64,000 bases of DNA, taken from NCBI GenBank assembly GCA_024811115.1, contig JAKOGH010000722.1, forward strand, positions 186,001-250,000. The letters run 5' to 3'. Every line of letters starts with the position of its first letter. Position 1 is the stretch's first letter. The notes beneath the pieces are model-generated. The model ran no database searches. It was not told the origin of the DNA and saw nothing but the letters and a program-made list of their open reading frames with translations. This document shows positions 23,801-35,859 of this stretch, in pieces. A program made the position numbers and the translations under genes. Origin of the DNA: Terana coerulea. Lineage: Eukaryota; Basidiomycota; Agaricomycetes; Polyporales; Phanerochaetaceae.

Positions 23801-23875
23801 GGTCATCCTCCGCCTCTCCGGCTTCGCGCTGTACCAATAGACCAGTAGCATCCCAACAGCGCACTCTTACCCATA

Positions 23876-25000
23876 TTGTTCCTCCGCATTGTGCTGACCA
23901 ATTTCGTTGCGAACCCAGACACACTATCACTCGTGCTATGCGAACAGGAAAACGGAACCGTGAAATTCAATTTCTGCGATGCCTCTGTATCCATCCTACA
24001 ATGCCTTTACCACACTCGCTCCCGCATAGAACATGCCTGCAAGCACAGAGTTGCTTCTCACATCTTGTCTCAGACGAACGTCCTTGAGTTTGTGCCGCAC
24101 TTGCGGCGGTACACTGGGCAGTTGATCAAGCAATAAGAACGACTCTACGAGGCCCGGTGGTGCAGAAGGTTAGACTGGTGGCGATGGTGAAGGCTTAAGA
24201 GACCACAGTGGTTGAGCCCAGCTTCACTGCCTCTGGTGAGATTTCGACGGTAACTCTTGGAGTCCGTACTCAATGCGCGTCTGATAGATATTCTGGCATT
24301 CGGTGCACCGTTCGGTACGCTGCAGGCCTCCAAAGACGACACTTCTCGAACAATTTATCGTGACGAAAGCTATAGCGGACTACAGCAAGAAGACATCTGA
24401 AGCTGGAGACGATAGCGGAAACCGCATAGACAGAGGAAATTGACGGCGGAAGCTCTCTCGAGTCATTGGGCTCCGATACGATCTCAAAGTACGTACCCAT
24501 AGTTTATGTCCGAAGAACGCGAGGCTCACTTTTGCCTAGTCCCTCGTGCGCCATCACGTACCACCTCGCAAACAACCCCGAAGGTTAACATCGCGTCGAG
24601 AAGGAGCTCGACGATGCGATCGGCACAGTGAACGACCCTGTCGCCAGATGCGAGCAGCTGAAGTGTCTACCCTATGTGCAAGCAATCATCAACGAAACCC
24701 CGCGGATTCATTGTACGTCTGATATCAGTCTCCCGAGGCTCATCCTGAAGGTGGCATGACGGCCTGTGGTCCCCTCTTTGCTGAAGGCACCGTGTTGAGC
24801 GTGCTCACCTATACGATCTGTCGCCATGAGAAGAGGGTACACGTATACTTCGACTGCGGAGCCGGCTTCTCCGACCCGTTCAGATATGAAAGACGGTGGC
24901 TACCATGATCTACGGGAACTTGGAACACGTTCGATGGAGGCTGGTAAAAGTTCCGCGGGTCGAGGACATCTTGAAAGTAGTCCGCCAACAGAGCAACGCT
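23876..25000 (+). pseudogene. Decayed cytochrome P450
   Basis: Pieces of one P450 lie in order on the plus strand but in different frames and with stops. HTRSRIEHACKHRVASHILS and QTNVLEFVPHLRRYTGQLIK (about 24010-24135) match the C-helix region of benzoate 4-monooxygenase-like fungal P450s. DILAFGAPFGTLQASKDDT (about 24285-24340) matches the region after it. VEKELDDAIGTVNDPVARCE and LPYVQAIINETPRIH (about 24600-24715) contain the ExxR motif. MTACGPLFAEGTVLSV and FSDPFRYERRWLP (about 24755-24905) match the region before the heme loop. I find no FxxGxRxCxG heme-binding loop downstream, so the end is lost. It could not make an active enzyme. Confidence 0.8.
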
Positions 25001-25750
25001 CCGGCTACTACTGTGAACCCAGATATGCACTCCTGGATCCCCATTAATATTCATCCCAGTCTCGTCCCACTCCACGACCGCACTGAATGACCGGATGTGG
25101 TCTACCGGGAATTTCTTTCTTTGACTGAGATGATATACATGTTGGCTGGACACTCACATAGTTCCTATGCGGCCAACATTGATGTTAGTCGAGCTCGGGC
25201 CGCGAGTATCCTTCCGACGCCGCCGACTTCAAGCGTGGCTACCGTCAGTGCTGGTTATCACGACATCAAGGCGGTGCTTTGATTTCTTCACAACTTTGTA
25301 AGGTTACCCGGATGCGAGGATCAATACTCGGTAGCTAAGGGGTGTGTCCACATATAGATGAAAACCTTCAGCGAGACCTATCTGCCGTGAGTATTCGCCC
25401 GGTCACCGTTTAACTGAATCATCAAAGCTTGAACTAGATCCATAACAATAGTGCAAAGTAGAAGTAAAATGCGACGTATACACTTCATGTGAGTGACAAG
25501 ATAGTCGGCGGACATATGTATGTATGCATTCGGAAGAGCGGCCCAGACTTCGGGGTTTGACGCCACGAAGCTTTTGGCCACTCGGCAGATGCCGAGCAAC
25601 GAATTGCCGAAGTTGGACCTCCTTCCTCTTTCTTCTGGCACTTGCACCCCGTTACCGACTCCATAAACCGGGCAAACCTGCGTACTTACCACCTTAACAG
25701 ATTGGTATAATGTTCGACCTCACCGCGCGAGGATACTAGCAAACAAGTGG
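25001..25750. other. Gene-poor stretch after the P450 remnant
   Basis: No intact gene. It may hold more worn P450 sequence, but I cannot place it. A minus-strand frame at 25378-25692 has a hydrophobic stretch and no known family. Confidence 0.35.
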
Positions 25751-25752
25751 TA

Positions 25753-26020
25753 CTGTACTTTTCCGACCGCACCGGGCGGTCACAGGTCACAGAGGGTCTT
25801 GACCGCCGCTTGAAGACCGTCGGTCACTGGTCACACAGCCCGTCGACGGCCTGTGACTTATGTGTACGTAACTTTAATTTTTCGGGCCTGCGGCGCACTC
25901 ACCCAACTGTCACCGCTTGGGCCATACGGTCACAGGTCGCAGGCCGCCTCGCCGGTAGGCCCGCACTATGTGTTTTAGGTCACAGCCACAGGGGCCGCCA
26001 GTGCGGTCGGAAAAGTACAG
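25753..26020. mobile_element. 268-bp MITE-like element with perfect 20-bp inverted ends
   Basis: The left end CTGTACTTTTCCGACCGCAC (25753-25772) is exactly inverted at 26001-26020. Each end is flanked by TA (25751-25752 and 26021-26022), which would fit a TA target duplication as made by Tc1/mariner-type transposases. The inside has no coding frame of note but holds several GGTCACAG-like words in both orientations, so the element could fold into a long hairpin. It is probably a non-autonomous DNA transposon; no transposase gene is in the window. Confidence 0.75.
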
Positions 26021-26022
26021 TA

Positions 26023-26747
26023 CATTCAAGATTGAGCCTGTTGTCTACATCATGCCGACAGGCCCGTCACGCTCACTGTATTGTGGCATGATACCTACGC
26101 TCGGCGAATTCTCAGCCCTCTGCCCAACACCGACCTATTGTAGAACGTACGCTGATCCTCAACTATTGGGCATATGGTACAAAGCTGTCTCACGGTTGTC
26201 GCTTGTTCAGGGCTTACATGACAACCCAATCCCCCTTGACTTAGTACAGTATGTTGCCTATCTCAACGTCCAACTTCGGGGGCGGCAATGGCTCAGTAGG
26301 TTAAAACATATACTCTTGATGAAGTACATCTTCTCTACTGCCCTGTGGTATTGATTGGCAGGCATGTGGACGGTATGAGTGGATGAATGGACATCATTCA
26401 TCCCAGGAGTAGTCAATCGCCGCGAAAGGCCTCTAAGTGGGCAATCTCTGGATAGGTGCGTATTTCACTCGGAACTACTTGTCTACTGTCTGATAGAGTA
26501 ACAGGGCCACGATCTGCGGCCCTGTTTGCTCCCACCGCTCAGATTGCTCGTTGAAATGGCGGTCATCTCGGTAAGGAATTGAATGATAGCATTTAAGTTG
26601 TGAAAAACTGAGCTGGATATCTATATAGGTATTCTATGTACACGCGCCCCTGTCTGGACCCTACCTACATCGGCCCCGTCCGCACCCTTGCTCTGCTTGC
26701 GTCCACATACGCCTCGTCTCTTCTATCCTACTAAGGCGTATTTGAAC
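26023..26747. other. Intergenic, MFS promoter
   Basis: I see no gene. A TATATAG at 26622-26628 lies about 120 bases before the MFS start and could serve as its TATA element. Confidence 0.35.
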
Positions 26748-28882
26748 ATGGGCGTGCACTTCAAAGACCTGCTCGTCGCAGGGACTGTATGCGGCGTTAC
26801 AATTTTGAGCGTGAGTCTCTTCACTGTGAATTTTGTCTTACTTAACATTGACTTCGGTTTAGGTGTTTATTACTGGAGCTATCGGTGTTGCGGTCACCAC
26901 TATCGGAGCCCATCTCAAATTCAAGCAAAGCGACCTACAATGGCCGTTGAATGTATACACGTCAGCCTCATACCTATCACAAACTACACTGTAGATGACT
27001 CACACACTTATACTCTACTATGCTAGGCTTTCATACGGGTGCCTTCTGTTGCCGTTTGGCAAATTGTCCGACATCTTCGGTAATAAAAGGATGTTTCTCT
27101 TTGGATCAGCTTGGTTCACCGTGTGGTTAGGGTCCAGTCTTCTGTCATCATTTCAACACCGCTGATTGTTGTATGCAGGAGTCTTGCTGCGGCCTTTGCA
27201 AAGACTCCCACAGTATTCATTATCTTCATGGCATTGCAGGGTATAGGATCAGGTATGTGTAGCGTGTTTCACCAACAAATGGTTTTAACAGTTTTATGCT
27301 CATAAGCGGCAAACGTTCCCGCGGGTACGCCTAGTAGTCAATTAATGTTCGGCTCGCGCTTATGAACCCCATAGGTGTCAGCATCCTCTCGTCTTACTTT
27401 GTCCCGGGGAGGGCCAAGAATGCTGCTTTCGCAACACTCGGCGCAGGACAGCCTATTGGATATATTATTGGCATCATCGTTGGTATGCTAAGATCTGCTG
27501 CCAAGCATCTCGATTTATTCTCAACATGACGCAGGTGGACTCCTCTCCGAGTCTGCGGCCTCGTGGCAGACAATCTTTTGGCTCCAGGCAGGATTAGGCT
27601 TAGTTCTCACCGTCCTCGGCTGGTTCGTACTGCCTAATACGACACCATCGAGTGGCTCGGTGTCAGGGCTTGACTTCGGGGGCATCTTGTTGAGCACAGC
27701 TGGTATCGGCCTGCTGGTCTACGATCTAGCGTACGTCAATTTTGACAGTTCATCAAACCGTATGCTGACACCGTGTGTTCGTAGAGAATCTACTGCAACA
27801 ACGCGAGGATGGGCCACACCACTCGTACCATCGCTACTGGCAGTCTCTCTCATCATCATCGCGCTCTTCGTGCTCTGGGAGTTACGGCGTGAAGCCAAGG
27901 GTCTCCCCGTTCTGCTTCCTATGAGCATATGGACCCAACCGAAGGCCAAGATGGCGCCCGTCGTATCAATCGTCTTCTTCGGCTGGTGGGCCTTCAATAC
28001 ACTGGCTTACTTTGTTGCCCTGTATTTCGAGCAAGTCCTCCTCGTCAGCCCGCTGAAGACCTCTCTACGGCTTGTGCCATTGAGCGTTTCGGTGCGTTTT
28101 CTCTGCTCTTTGGCATATGATAGTCCAATAACAAAATGTACTCAGGCACTCATATACAACATCGCGAATGGATACCTGGTCGGTATCGTGCGCGGACAGA
28201 TCATTGTGATTGTTGGTCTCGTAGGAGGCGTGGTACGTACACATAATAAAACACTATCATATAGCATGCTGACGTTCCTTCAAGGTCTCCTGCATTCTAT
28301 TCGCTGTGATTGATGTGCACGCCAACTATTGGGCCATGCCTTTCTTTGTGGTGATTACCCTACCTGCTATTGTTATCGTGTATACAGTCGCGAATCTGCA
28401 CCTCTGCTCCAACTTCCCCGCCCACTCTCAAGCCCTAGCCGGCAGCATAGTAACGGTGGCAACCCGCGTGAGTTCTGCTAGCCTCAATAGTTACGGCCGA
28501 ATCCTAATATGCATCTGCGCACATCAAGCTGGGAACATCCATCGGTTTATCTATGGCCTCCTCTGTTGCGACCTCAATTTCGCAACGGTATAACCGACGA
28601 CACCCGGCTCTGAGTCCATCCGACCCCGCTATCCTCGAGATAGGATTCCGCGCAGCTGGGTGGTCGTGCTGTGCTGCTGCTGTGATAGCACTTCTCTTTG
28701 CGTGCATCGGGCTACACGGCGTTGGTCTTGTCGGACAGCGGGCACCTCCGGCGTCTTCTGCGGTCGAGGACACCGACGTTGAGAAGAGCAGCAGCAGCGC
28801 CATTGAAGTGAACGCATTGGACGATGGTGGGATAAGTCCCGCCTCTGCGATGAGTCTCGAGATTGCCACGCAGAGGGAGTAG
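26748..28882 (+). CDS. Major facilitator superfamily transporter (DHA2-like)
   Basis: A plasma-membrane or vacuolar proton-coupled exporter; the substrate is unknown. From ATG 26748 (MGVHFKDLLVAGTVCGVTIL) about nine short exons join by GT-AG introns. Recognisable blocks are LQWPLNVYTLSYGC, GKLSDIFGNKRMFLFGS (the loop 2-3 motif with D and R/K), FMALQGIGSG, LGAGQPIGYIIGIIVGGLLS (antiporter-type motif C-like Gly pattern) and WQTIFWLQAGLGLVLTVLGW. Later helices include SIVFFGWWAFNTLAYFVALY and AGWSCCAAAVIALLFACIGL. The cytosolic tail is Ser/Glu-rich and ends SLEIATQRE. The number of helices suggests the 14-helix drug exporter group. No break was found, though some exon ends are approximate. Confidence 0.85.
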
Positions 28883-29238
28883 GTTATGGTGAATTGTGTG
28901 GAACTTAGGCAGCCTTTTGTGTACGTGCTTTGTGGTTGGTAGACACGCTGTAATGGATGAATACTGTTTCGCGGCGTACTGCAACGACACTTGGAAACTA
29001 AACGTAAAACCCCCATGGACTTTTGGTAAAGTGAAGAGGAAATATAGCGGTGTACGGGGTATGCCAAGAAGCCTTTGATGTGTGATGTCAGAAGTCAAGA
29101 CCCCAGGGATCCCGCCTTTCTGCTAACGCGCTCAGTTTCAGCTGGCGGATCTCTTGAATCTTCCCGTAGGGTGTTGCAAGGTACACTACGACGACGCACT
29201 GGGACTCTGAGGAATCGTAACACCGGCGAAAGACAGCT
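28883..29238. other. Intergenic
   Basis: A spacer between the MFS and GPATCH1 genes, both on the plus strand. No gene seen. Confidence 0.4.
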
Positions 29239-32200
29239 ATGACGAGTAGGCTGAAGCGCAAACTGAACGACCTGGGCGTGGACCCGTCCAGTTCCAAGGC
29301 GAACGAGTCGTTCTGCCTGGTATGTGCATACACCCCCTCGTCCGCTGCACGAATCTCACTGTGACTGTGGTAGATAGGAACGCCACTACCCCCCCTTGAG
29401 AAGTCGAAGGACACTGGAGAGTTTGTTCCACTATGGAAACAGGAAGTACGAGACGAGAAGGGACGCAGGAGATTGCACGGCGCATTTACTGGCGGATTCT
29501 CTGCAGGCTACTTCAACTCTGTAGGCTCTAAAGAGGGTGCGTTGCGACCAGCTCTTGATAGTGGACAGTCTGACTTCAACTGTCGACCTTCAGGATGGGC
29601 GCCGTCAACGTTCGTCTCCTCACGGTCGGACCGGGCCAAACAGCAGGCTGCACGTCCAGAGGACTTTATGGACGAAGAAGACCTTGCAGAACTTCGCGAA
29701 AGCAGACAGCTCATAGATGAGAATGAGGAGATGGATATGGGTAGTACCGAGTCTGAGCTTCGACGTCGAGTAGGCGTAAACGAAGAGGGCGAGTGAGTAA
29801 CGCTATGCGTCTTCTCACCGGGGAGGAAACTCATTGCTTACAGCTCTATGGCGATTGCTCTAGCTGCCTCGCTTGCACCCCCCGCACAAGACTCTGTCGG
29901 CGCTCGTATATTGAGGAAGATGGGTTGGCGTCAGGGCCAAGGCATCGGCCCAAGGATCACATATGAGCAGCGACGCGCACAAGATCGCGCTGCTAAGGGC
30001 GCAGGATTAGGCCCAGAAGGCGATGACGAAGAAGCTAAGAAGCACATGTATCCCAGAAGAGACACTCCGCTGCTACTCGTCTCCAGGAAAGACAACTCGC
30101 ATGGGTTGGGCTATACTCCGGGCATGGGATTGAACGAATCCCTGGGAGCAGGTGGGAGCGGTGCGAGCAAAGGTCCGCAGATCGCCTGTGAGTCATTCTC
30201 TATTCAATGCTCTAGCCTGCCGCTGACTTCTTGTCAGCCGGGTTTGGTCTGGGAGCATTGAATGATGCAGACGATGATGACCTTGACGTTTACGACGGAT
30301 CATTTGCTATGGGCTCTAAACGAGTCGTAGCATACGATGGCGAAGATGACAACGATCGACTGACTATGGGGTCTGCTCATCGTAGAGGGCCGGACGCTGT
30401 ACGTGTATTCTCAACCCTATATATGATGTATCTAACCCGGAAACTCGTCAAGAGGGCACCTGCTGAGTCTTCGACAACGCAAACGTTCCGTGATGGGCGA
30501 ACTGTGTTGAAAAGCTTTGTCCTATCTGACCAACCTGTGGCTGAAGATAGATGGTAATGTGCCGTCATATTCGCACTGGGTGCTGTCTGATGTTAACTCG
30601 CACCTATTTACAGGTTCCCTCTTCCGGACATTCCGAGGGGCTGGGGGCCGGATCCGCGGCGCGTATGGGATGCTACTGCGAATAAGGAGAGCGAAGCCGG
30701 TCCCAAAGGCAAGCAGCCGGAAGTCACGTCAAAAAGTCACGAAGAGTGGAAGAGGAATCTCCTTTCAGCTGACGAGGTATGCATTAGCGTTCGTCATTCG
30801 CCCACAGGCCCTGGCACTGATCTCCATCGCGCAGCGCGGATCCATGCTAGGGGAGACACCATTACCAGCTCAGTCGCGTTCTGTGTTCGACTTTATGTCG
30901 GAGAAGGATAGAGAACGCCTCGCAAATATTCGTAATAACAACTCTGCACCCGACCCCTCCATGAACCCTGCGCCCGATCCACCACCGACCCTTCCGCAAC
31001 GCGGCGAGCTCAACATCCCGCACATACACCCATCCGTAGCCAAAGCTGCGTTGACCGGCTTCCAGCCCTTCACGGCCGATCCCGTCAAACAGTCGCGGTA
31101 CACCGCCTTTCTCAACTACGCTTCAGAGCCTACATCGCCAGATACACAGTTGAGCATCGGGCCTCTACCTGGCCAGGACATCGATGCCTTTAACAAAGAG
31201 CTGGCGGACTATTCAAAATCTGCCACCGTTTTCAAGCCTCTGTCCGGTGCTATGGCGAGTCGGTTTAAGAGTGCGGTGATAGTTGAAAATGGGCCGAAGG
31301 TTATTGAGGGCTGCACACGCCGGATGCGTCGAATGCGCCAACCGAGGAGGAGGAGAAGGCGGAGGAGAAAGAAGAGGACCCGCGGATGGCTGCGATAAAG
31401 TTGGGCATGTACGGTCCGCTTACCCGTGAAGCGACGCCCTGGCAGCCGGCCAAGCTGCTGTGCAAACGGTTCGGCGTGAAGGACCCGGAGGTAGACACGA
31501 GTTCCGCAGACGTGGATGCCGCTCTGGACGCGAGCCGAAGTACGACCTCCCACCCGTCTGGTGCTTCCGACTCTATGGCGCCTCCGCCGCTGGCGATCAC
31601 GGACGGCTCGGCTGCTGCAAGCACGTCTGCCGCTGCGACCGAAAGCTCAGGACCAAGGAACCTGTCGAACGTGGGACTCGGCGAGGACGACAGCCAGGGC
31701 AGAGATACGTTGACCTATCAGCGGCCAGCGATGGATGTTTTCAAGGCCATTTTTGCAAGTGACGATGAGGACTCGGATGTGGAAGATCACGCAGACGCTG
31801 TCGAGGCTAAGGCGGTCATACCTGTGCCTGCAAGTGTAGAATCAAACGCCCCTCACCATGTGGTCTCCGCAGAATCTACTGCACCCACGGTCGCTCAAGT
31901 GGTCGCCGCTTCCGCTACAAATGAGAAAGTCGACCTTGCGACCTTCAAACCTACTTTTGTCCCGCGTTCGGATCGAGAGTCGCGAAAGGGTAAGGACAAG
32001 GACAAAACTCGGGAGAAGAAGAAGCCGAAGACAACTTTGGTCTCGTTTGACGAGGGGGAGGAGGGTCTGCAGATCAAAGTAAAGTCGACGAAGCACAAAG
32101 ACAAGGATGGGGAGCGGAAGAAGAAGAAGCGACGCGAGAAGAAGGAGGATGTTGAAGAGGACGACGGCATGTGGGTAGAGAAACCTACGCCCGAAGTCGT

Positions 32201-32312
32201 ACATAACTTGGTTCAAGACGACTCGACACCATCCGCACCTCCGCCTGACCCTACCGCCGAAGACATTTCTGGGCCTCCGAGAGGACGGAAACGGGCCATT
32301 GACTTCATGTAG
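29239..32312 (+). CDS. GPATCH1-type G-patch protein (spliceosome)
   Basis: A nuclear RNA-processing factor like human GPATCH1 and plant TOUGH, thought to work with the spliceosome. From ATG 29239 ([15 protein letters not shown]) the N-terminal conserved domain shows [50 protein letters not shown] and [17 protein letters not shown]. The G-patch follows: [21 protein letters not shown] further exon gives [18 protein letters not shown], and another [16 protein letters not shown], both family blocks. The repeat [27 protein letters not shown] is near 31400. The C-terminal part is acidic and Lys-rich, ending [10 protein letters not shown]. About seven introns of 50-70 bases are present. No break was seen. 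The + strand frame before 31320 needs one further intron. Confidence 0.87.
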
Positions 32313-32630
32313 TCTTTCACATGTTATTTCACGCCTTATCTGTACACGCCATGTACATTCGCGTTCGCAGACATAATTCGGATGTTTTCTTCAAAAAACA
32401 GGCATGACCTTATAAGTTAGCGTAGTTGTCGAGCGCTTAGCGCCACAACGTTCCTCGCGAACCACGACCATGTACACGAGGCGAATACACAAATCATCAC
32501 TTGATGCACTTCTACTCTCGACCATCTCGTCGATCCTTGGTCGTTGAGACTAGCATCCTTCTGTGCTACTCGAAATCGTGATCGGTTTGGACCTACACAT
32601 ACCTTGGGTTTGTCGTTGCCAGGGCTCGCC
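32313..32630. other. Intergenic
   Basis: A short spacer before MYND protein B. No gene seen. Confidence 0.4.
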
Positions 32631-34507
32631 ATGGATTTCAATAATCTATTCAAGATGCTCCAAAACACAACGGGCTCCTCAAACCCGAACCAGTGGACGG
32701 ATTTTCTAGTGAAGAACCACGCAGCAAGTAAAAACGCAAGAGATCACTTGCGGTTATCAAACCTCGTCGGGGCTGTTCGACGAAATGACCGGGATACGTG
32801 GATCATCTTGTTGGATACGGACTTCGTCCCGACCGTGTTGCGAATTCTACTGGACAAACAGTTTTGCGGATTCACGAGGGAGGAGCTGGCATTTCGGAGC
32901 AAGCAGTATTATGAAGGAACCGTCCTGGTGAGCACACAGCCCCCTTATGAAAGGATCGCTCTCACAACCATGGGGCATGCTACTAGTCATATGTCACGCA
33001 AATACTCCAAATATGGATAGAATGCCTCCTCCTATTTTCGGATCGTGGTCACGTCGGTCAAGGGTCCATTCCTCGCAGCTACAACAAGCGAACACAGGAT
33101 CTTGTGGACACAATATTCTCCACCGCGCCGAAATTTTGGCAGGCGATATGGGAAGTGCGAAGACCGCTCCTTGACTCGACTCTACCCTCGAACTCTTCTG
33201 GGCACGTAGGAGCCACCCAGCTTCATTACAGCATGGTGGGATGTTGCCTGGTGCTGGACGAGCTCCATCAGCGGCATAAGTGCGTATACTATTCATACGG
33301 AAGATGTTGCCTTTGACGAGGAACGCGTTCAGCAATCGTCGATTCCCAACAGCAGACTGCCGCATGAACCCTTGCATGGTTGCAATATGGATCCACGCTG
33401 AGGTGCGGTCGACACGACTTCGGGCACTTATGTGCATGACGAGGAACATATCAAATGACAACGATTACTATCCAAACCTTTTTCGAGAAGTTACGAGCGA
33501 TTTCACGTCCTTCGACGAAATCTCGCGAACCTCGCTACGAGACTTGACGGATGAGACGGTGCTCGATGGGGATCTCGCCGACGTACTCGTGAATGTGTAC
33601 CATCTGCGCCCTATCATACCTACTCTCCAGCCCCTTACTTTCGAGGGTCGGTTGCAGCGCAAAATTCTCTGGAGCACTCTTGCTGCTTGTCGCAGACAAC
33701 TGTGCGCTGGAGATAAGACAGCTACCGGCTATCTTGACATATTCGCAACCCAGATACCACTACTGGGGTGAGCATCTCGTTCTGTGGCATGGGCGATCCA
33801 TGATGTACTCATGTTTCCATGCAGGAGTGTGATGGTTCTGCCAGTAGTCGACAGGCTCGCCTCCGTCGTAGTTCTGCCCGAGTCTTGGATCTGTTCAATC
33901 ATCACATTGCTGTCCCGATGTCTGATACCCACTCTCACAGACTCACGGAAGAAGGTGTGGCACAGTATGTGGCACGATCTACTTCGTTATGGCGTCTAAT
34001 GATTTCCATTGGCAGCCGTCATGGGAAGGTTGTCCTTCAATGCTGCAACAACCTGAAGTACCACGACAGCACCGGGCGAGACAGTGCACGATATGAACTT
34101 CAACGGGCGTACAGCCTGGATGCCTACACGTCGGCGGTTCGGGAGGTGAATGAGAGGGGACTCCAAAAGCTCCCTACCTGGTTGTCCATGCGGGACGACT
34201 GGATGACGCTTGGCAACTTACTGCGCAAATCTTTTGAGGATCGAGAGCTGCCATTGGGACGATCCTTCGCACCCCTCGAAAGATGCAATTGGGCAGGGCT
34301 GTGTGTGTAGTGCGCACAAAGCGGCACACCACCTAAAGATGTGCAAGAGATGTTCGTATGCGACGTATTGCAATGCCAAATGTCAAAAGCGGTTAGTTCA
34401 AAATTCACGGTACTTGACGGTATCTGACAACAGTCCATTGATGTAGAGACTGGACGGAAGGAAATCACAAGGAAGAATGCCGCGGTCGATTTCTGTCGGC
34501 CGAATAG
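32631..34507 (+). CDS. MYND zinc-finger protein, paralogue B, frame broken in the finger
   Basis: Same family as A and C. The ATG at 32631 opens MDFNNLFKMLQN, then the shared block LLDTDFVPTVLRILLDKQFC GFTREEL. An intron ends at CTACTAG and the next exon reads SYVTQILQIWIECLLLFSD, later FSTAPKFWQAIWEVRRPLLD. Further exons give MVAIWIHAEVRSTRLRALMC and a long helical stretch. The finger begins LERCNWAG, but the frame then runs to a TAG at 34308-34310. In the next frame it continues GCVCSAHKAAHHLKMCKRC and YATYCNAKCQK, then, after an intron, RDWTEGNHKEECRGRFLSAE. Dropping one base in 34291-34308 (a GGG run) would give the C-X4-C-X-C spacing of copies A and C. Either a recent inactivating change or a base error. 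Confidence 0.75.
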
Positions 34508-35268
34508 GAAGTAGTATGAAGCCACATCTGCACTCATGATCACAGTCGCTGCGTGTCATGTTCGTGATGAGAGACCGTTGCTCATACTTGAATGTCAAGA
34601 TATGTAATCTCCGTGGTTCGCGCCGCTAGACGAACGCGGAGCAGACAACATGGAGCGTCGCGCTTCGACCGCAGAAGAGAAGACGGCCTATCTGATAGCA
34701 AATCCGCCTGGTAGAGACGAGCATGCGCCTGCAGCATAGTATATTGTTTCTTCTCCCGTGATCCGCTTCCATAACGGACTCAGGACCGACAACATGCACC
34801 TGTGGAGAAGCATGGATCGCCACGCCTTTTCCTTACCTACCAAACGGCAGGCATGTATCCCCCTGAAACGTGTTGATTTTGAAACCTTCAACAACGTGCA
34901 TCTCTCCCTAGTTTGTGCAGACACAGCTCCTCACTCGGCCCAATCCAAACCTTATATACTGGATGCTTTCATACTTGCCATCACCATGCAACGTGCTTAC
35001 CGTTTCTTCCGTTGAGGTTAGGTTTGCCGCTGCTCGTTGGACCCTTGTCGGAACCGAAAAGGTGTGGAAAGTGCATGTGCATTTTGGAGGTTCCATGCTT
35101 CACGATGTGATCGCTACACGTCAGTCTATCCTTGGAAAGCATACGCAGATGAGTACTAGGCGTGCTTCTGTATGTCCATGAACTAAATAATGTGAATTTG
35201 ATTGTAGACTTGCTATTGTATATAAGCTGCCCTGTCGCTCAGTTTCTGCCAGACACCCCTAGTTCACG
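34508..35268. other. Intergenic
   Basis: No gene recognised in about 0.76 kb. A TATATAAG at 35219-35226 belongs to the small Cys-pair gene. Short open frames at 34758-35015 show no family. Confidence 0.4.
35219..35226 (+). promoter_or_regulatory. TATA box of the small Cys-pair gene
   Basis: TATATAAG lies about 45 bases before the start codon at 35269. Confidence 0.5.
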
Positions 35269-35859
35269 ATGTTTTTCCCTCTCCTTGGTCAGGTCATCGA
35301 AGGCACCTCAGACGTAGTGTCCGGCGCCATCACCACCATACATCGGACCACGGATGACACGCTCGACGTGCTTGGGCTGAGCTCATTCATTCCACCCGCT
35401 CTGCATGAAGTCTCCGATGGCATCCTTGGCATTGCTCAGCGAGGTGTGCACGACGTCGGACATACCACGGGCACCGTCTTCAAGTCCTTCGGGTGAGCTA
35501 CTCCACGCCGTTGCCGCGCGGCGCGATGTCTAACTTACTTGGTTAGACAAATGCCTCTTCATGCGCACGATAAGTCTCTTGGGTAATGATACTCCGAGTC
35601 TGCTTATATCTTGCGGTCTGTATTGAACCTATGCTTGTGGTCTAGCGGCAACCTCCGCCACCCTCCTCAACGGGGACAATCTGCGCAGCTACTTTGTCAG
35701 GTACGTGCCTCATCCCTCTAAAAATCGCTGGAAAGTTGTTCACATCCACTTTTACAGTGGTGTATGGTGAAACCACAGGCGGGAGACTTTGACTACTGCG
35801 GCAAGACGTGCGCCATTCAAGCCGCTCGTGCAAACAGTGCACCACCCCAGCCTCGTTGA
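35269..35859 (+). CDS. Small protein with a CX2C...CX3C zinc-finger-like end
   Basis: I do not know its function. Four exons (35269-35492, 35547-35582, 35646-35700, 35758-35859) join exactly in frame to 138 residues; a continuous frame would end after exon 1. The N-terminal half is helical and amphipathic (MFFPLLGQVIEGTSDVVSGA, then LHEVSDGILGIAQRGVHDVG), without a clear signal peptide. The C-terminus has LLCQWCMVKPQAG and DYCGKTCAIQAA, so four Cys in CX2C and CX3C pairs could bind one zinc ion. I recall a similar CxxC...YCGKTC pattern at the ends of other agaricomycete proteins. The TATA box and clean splicing suggest it is expressed. Confidence 0.68.
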
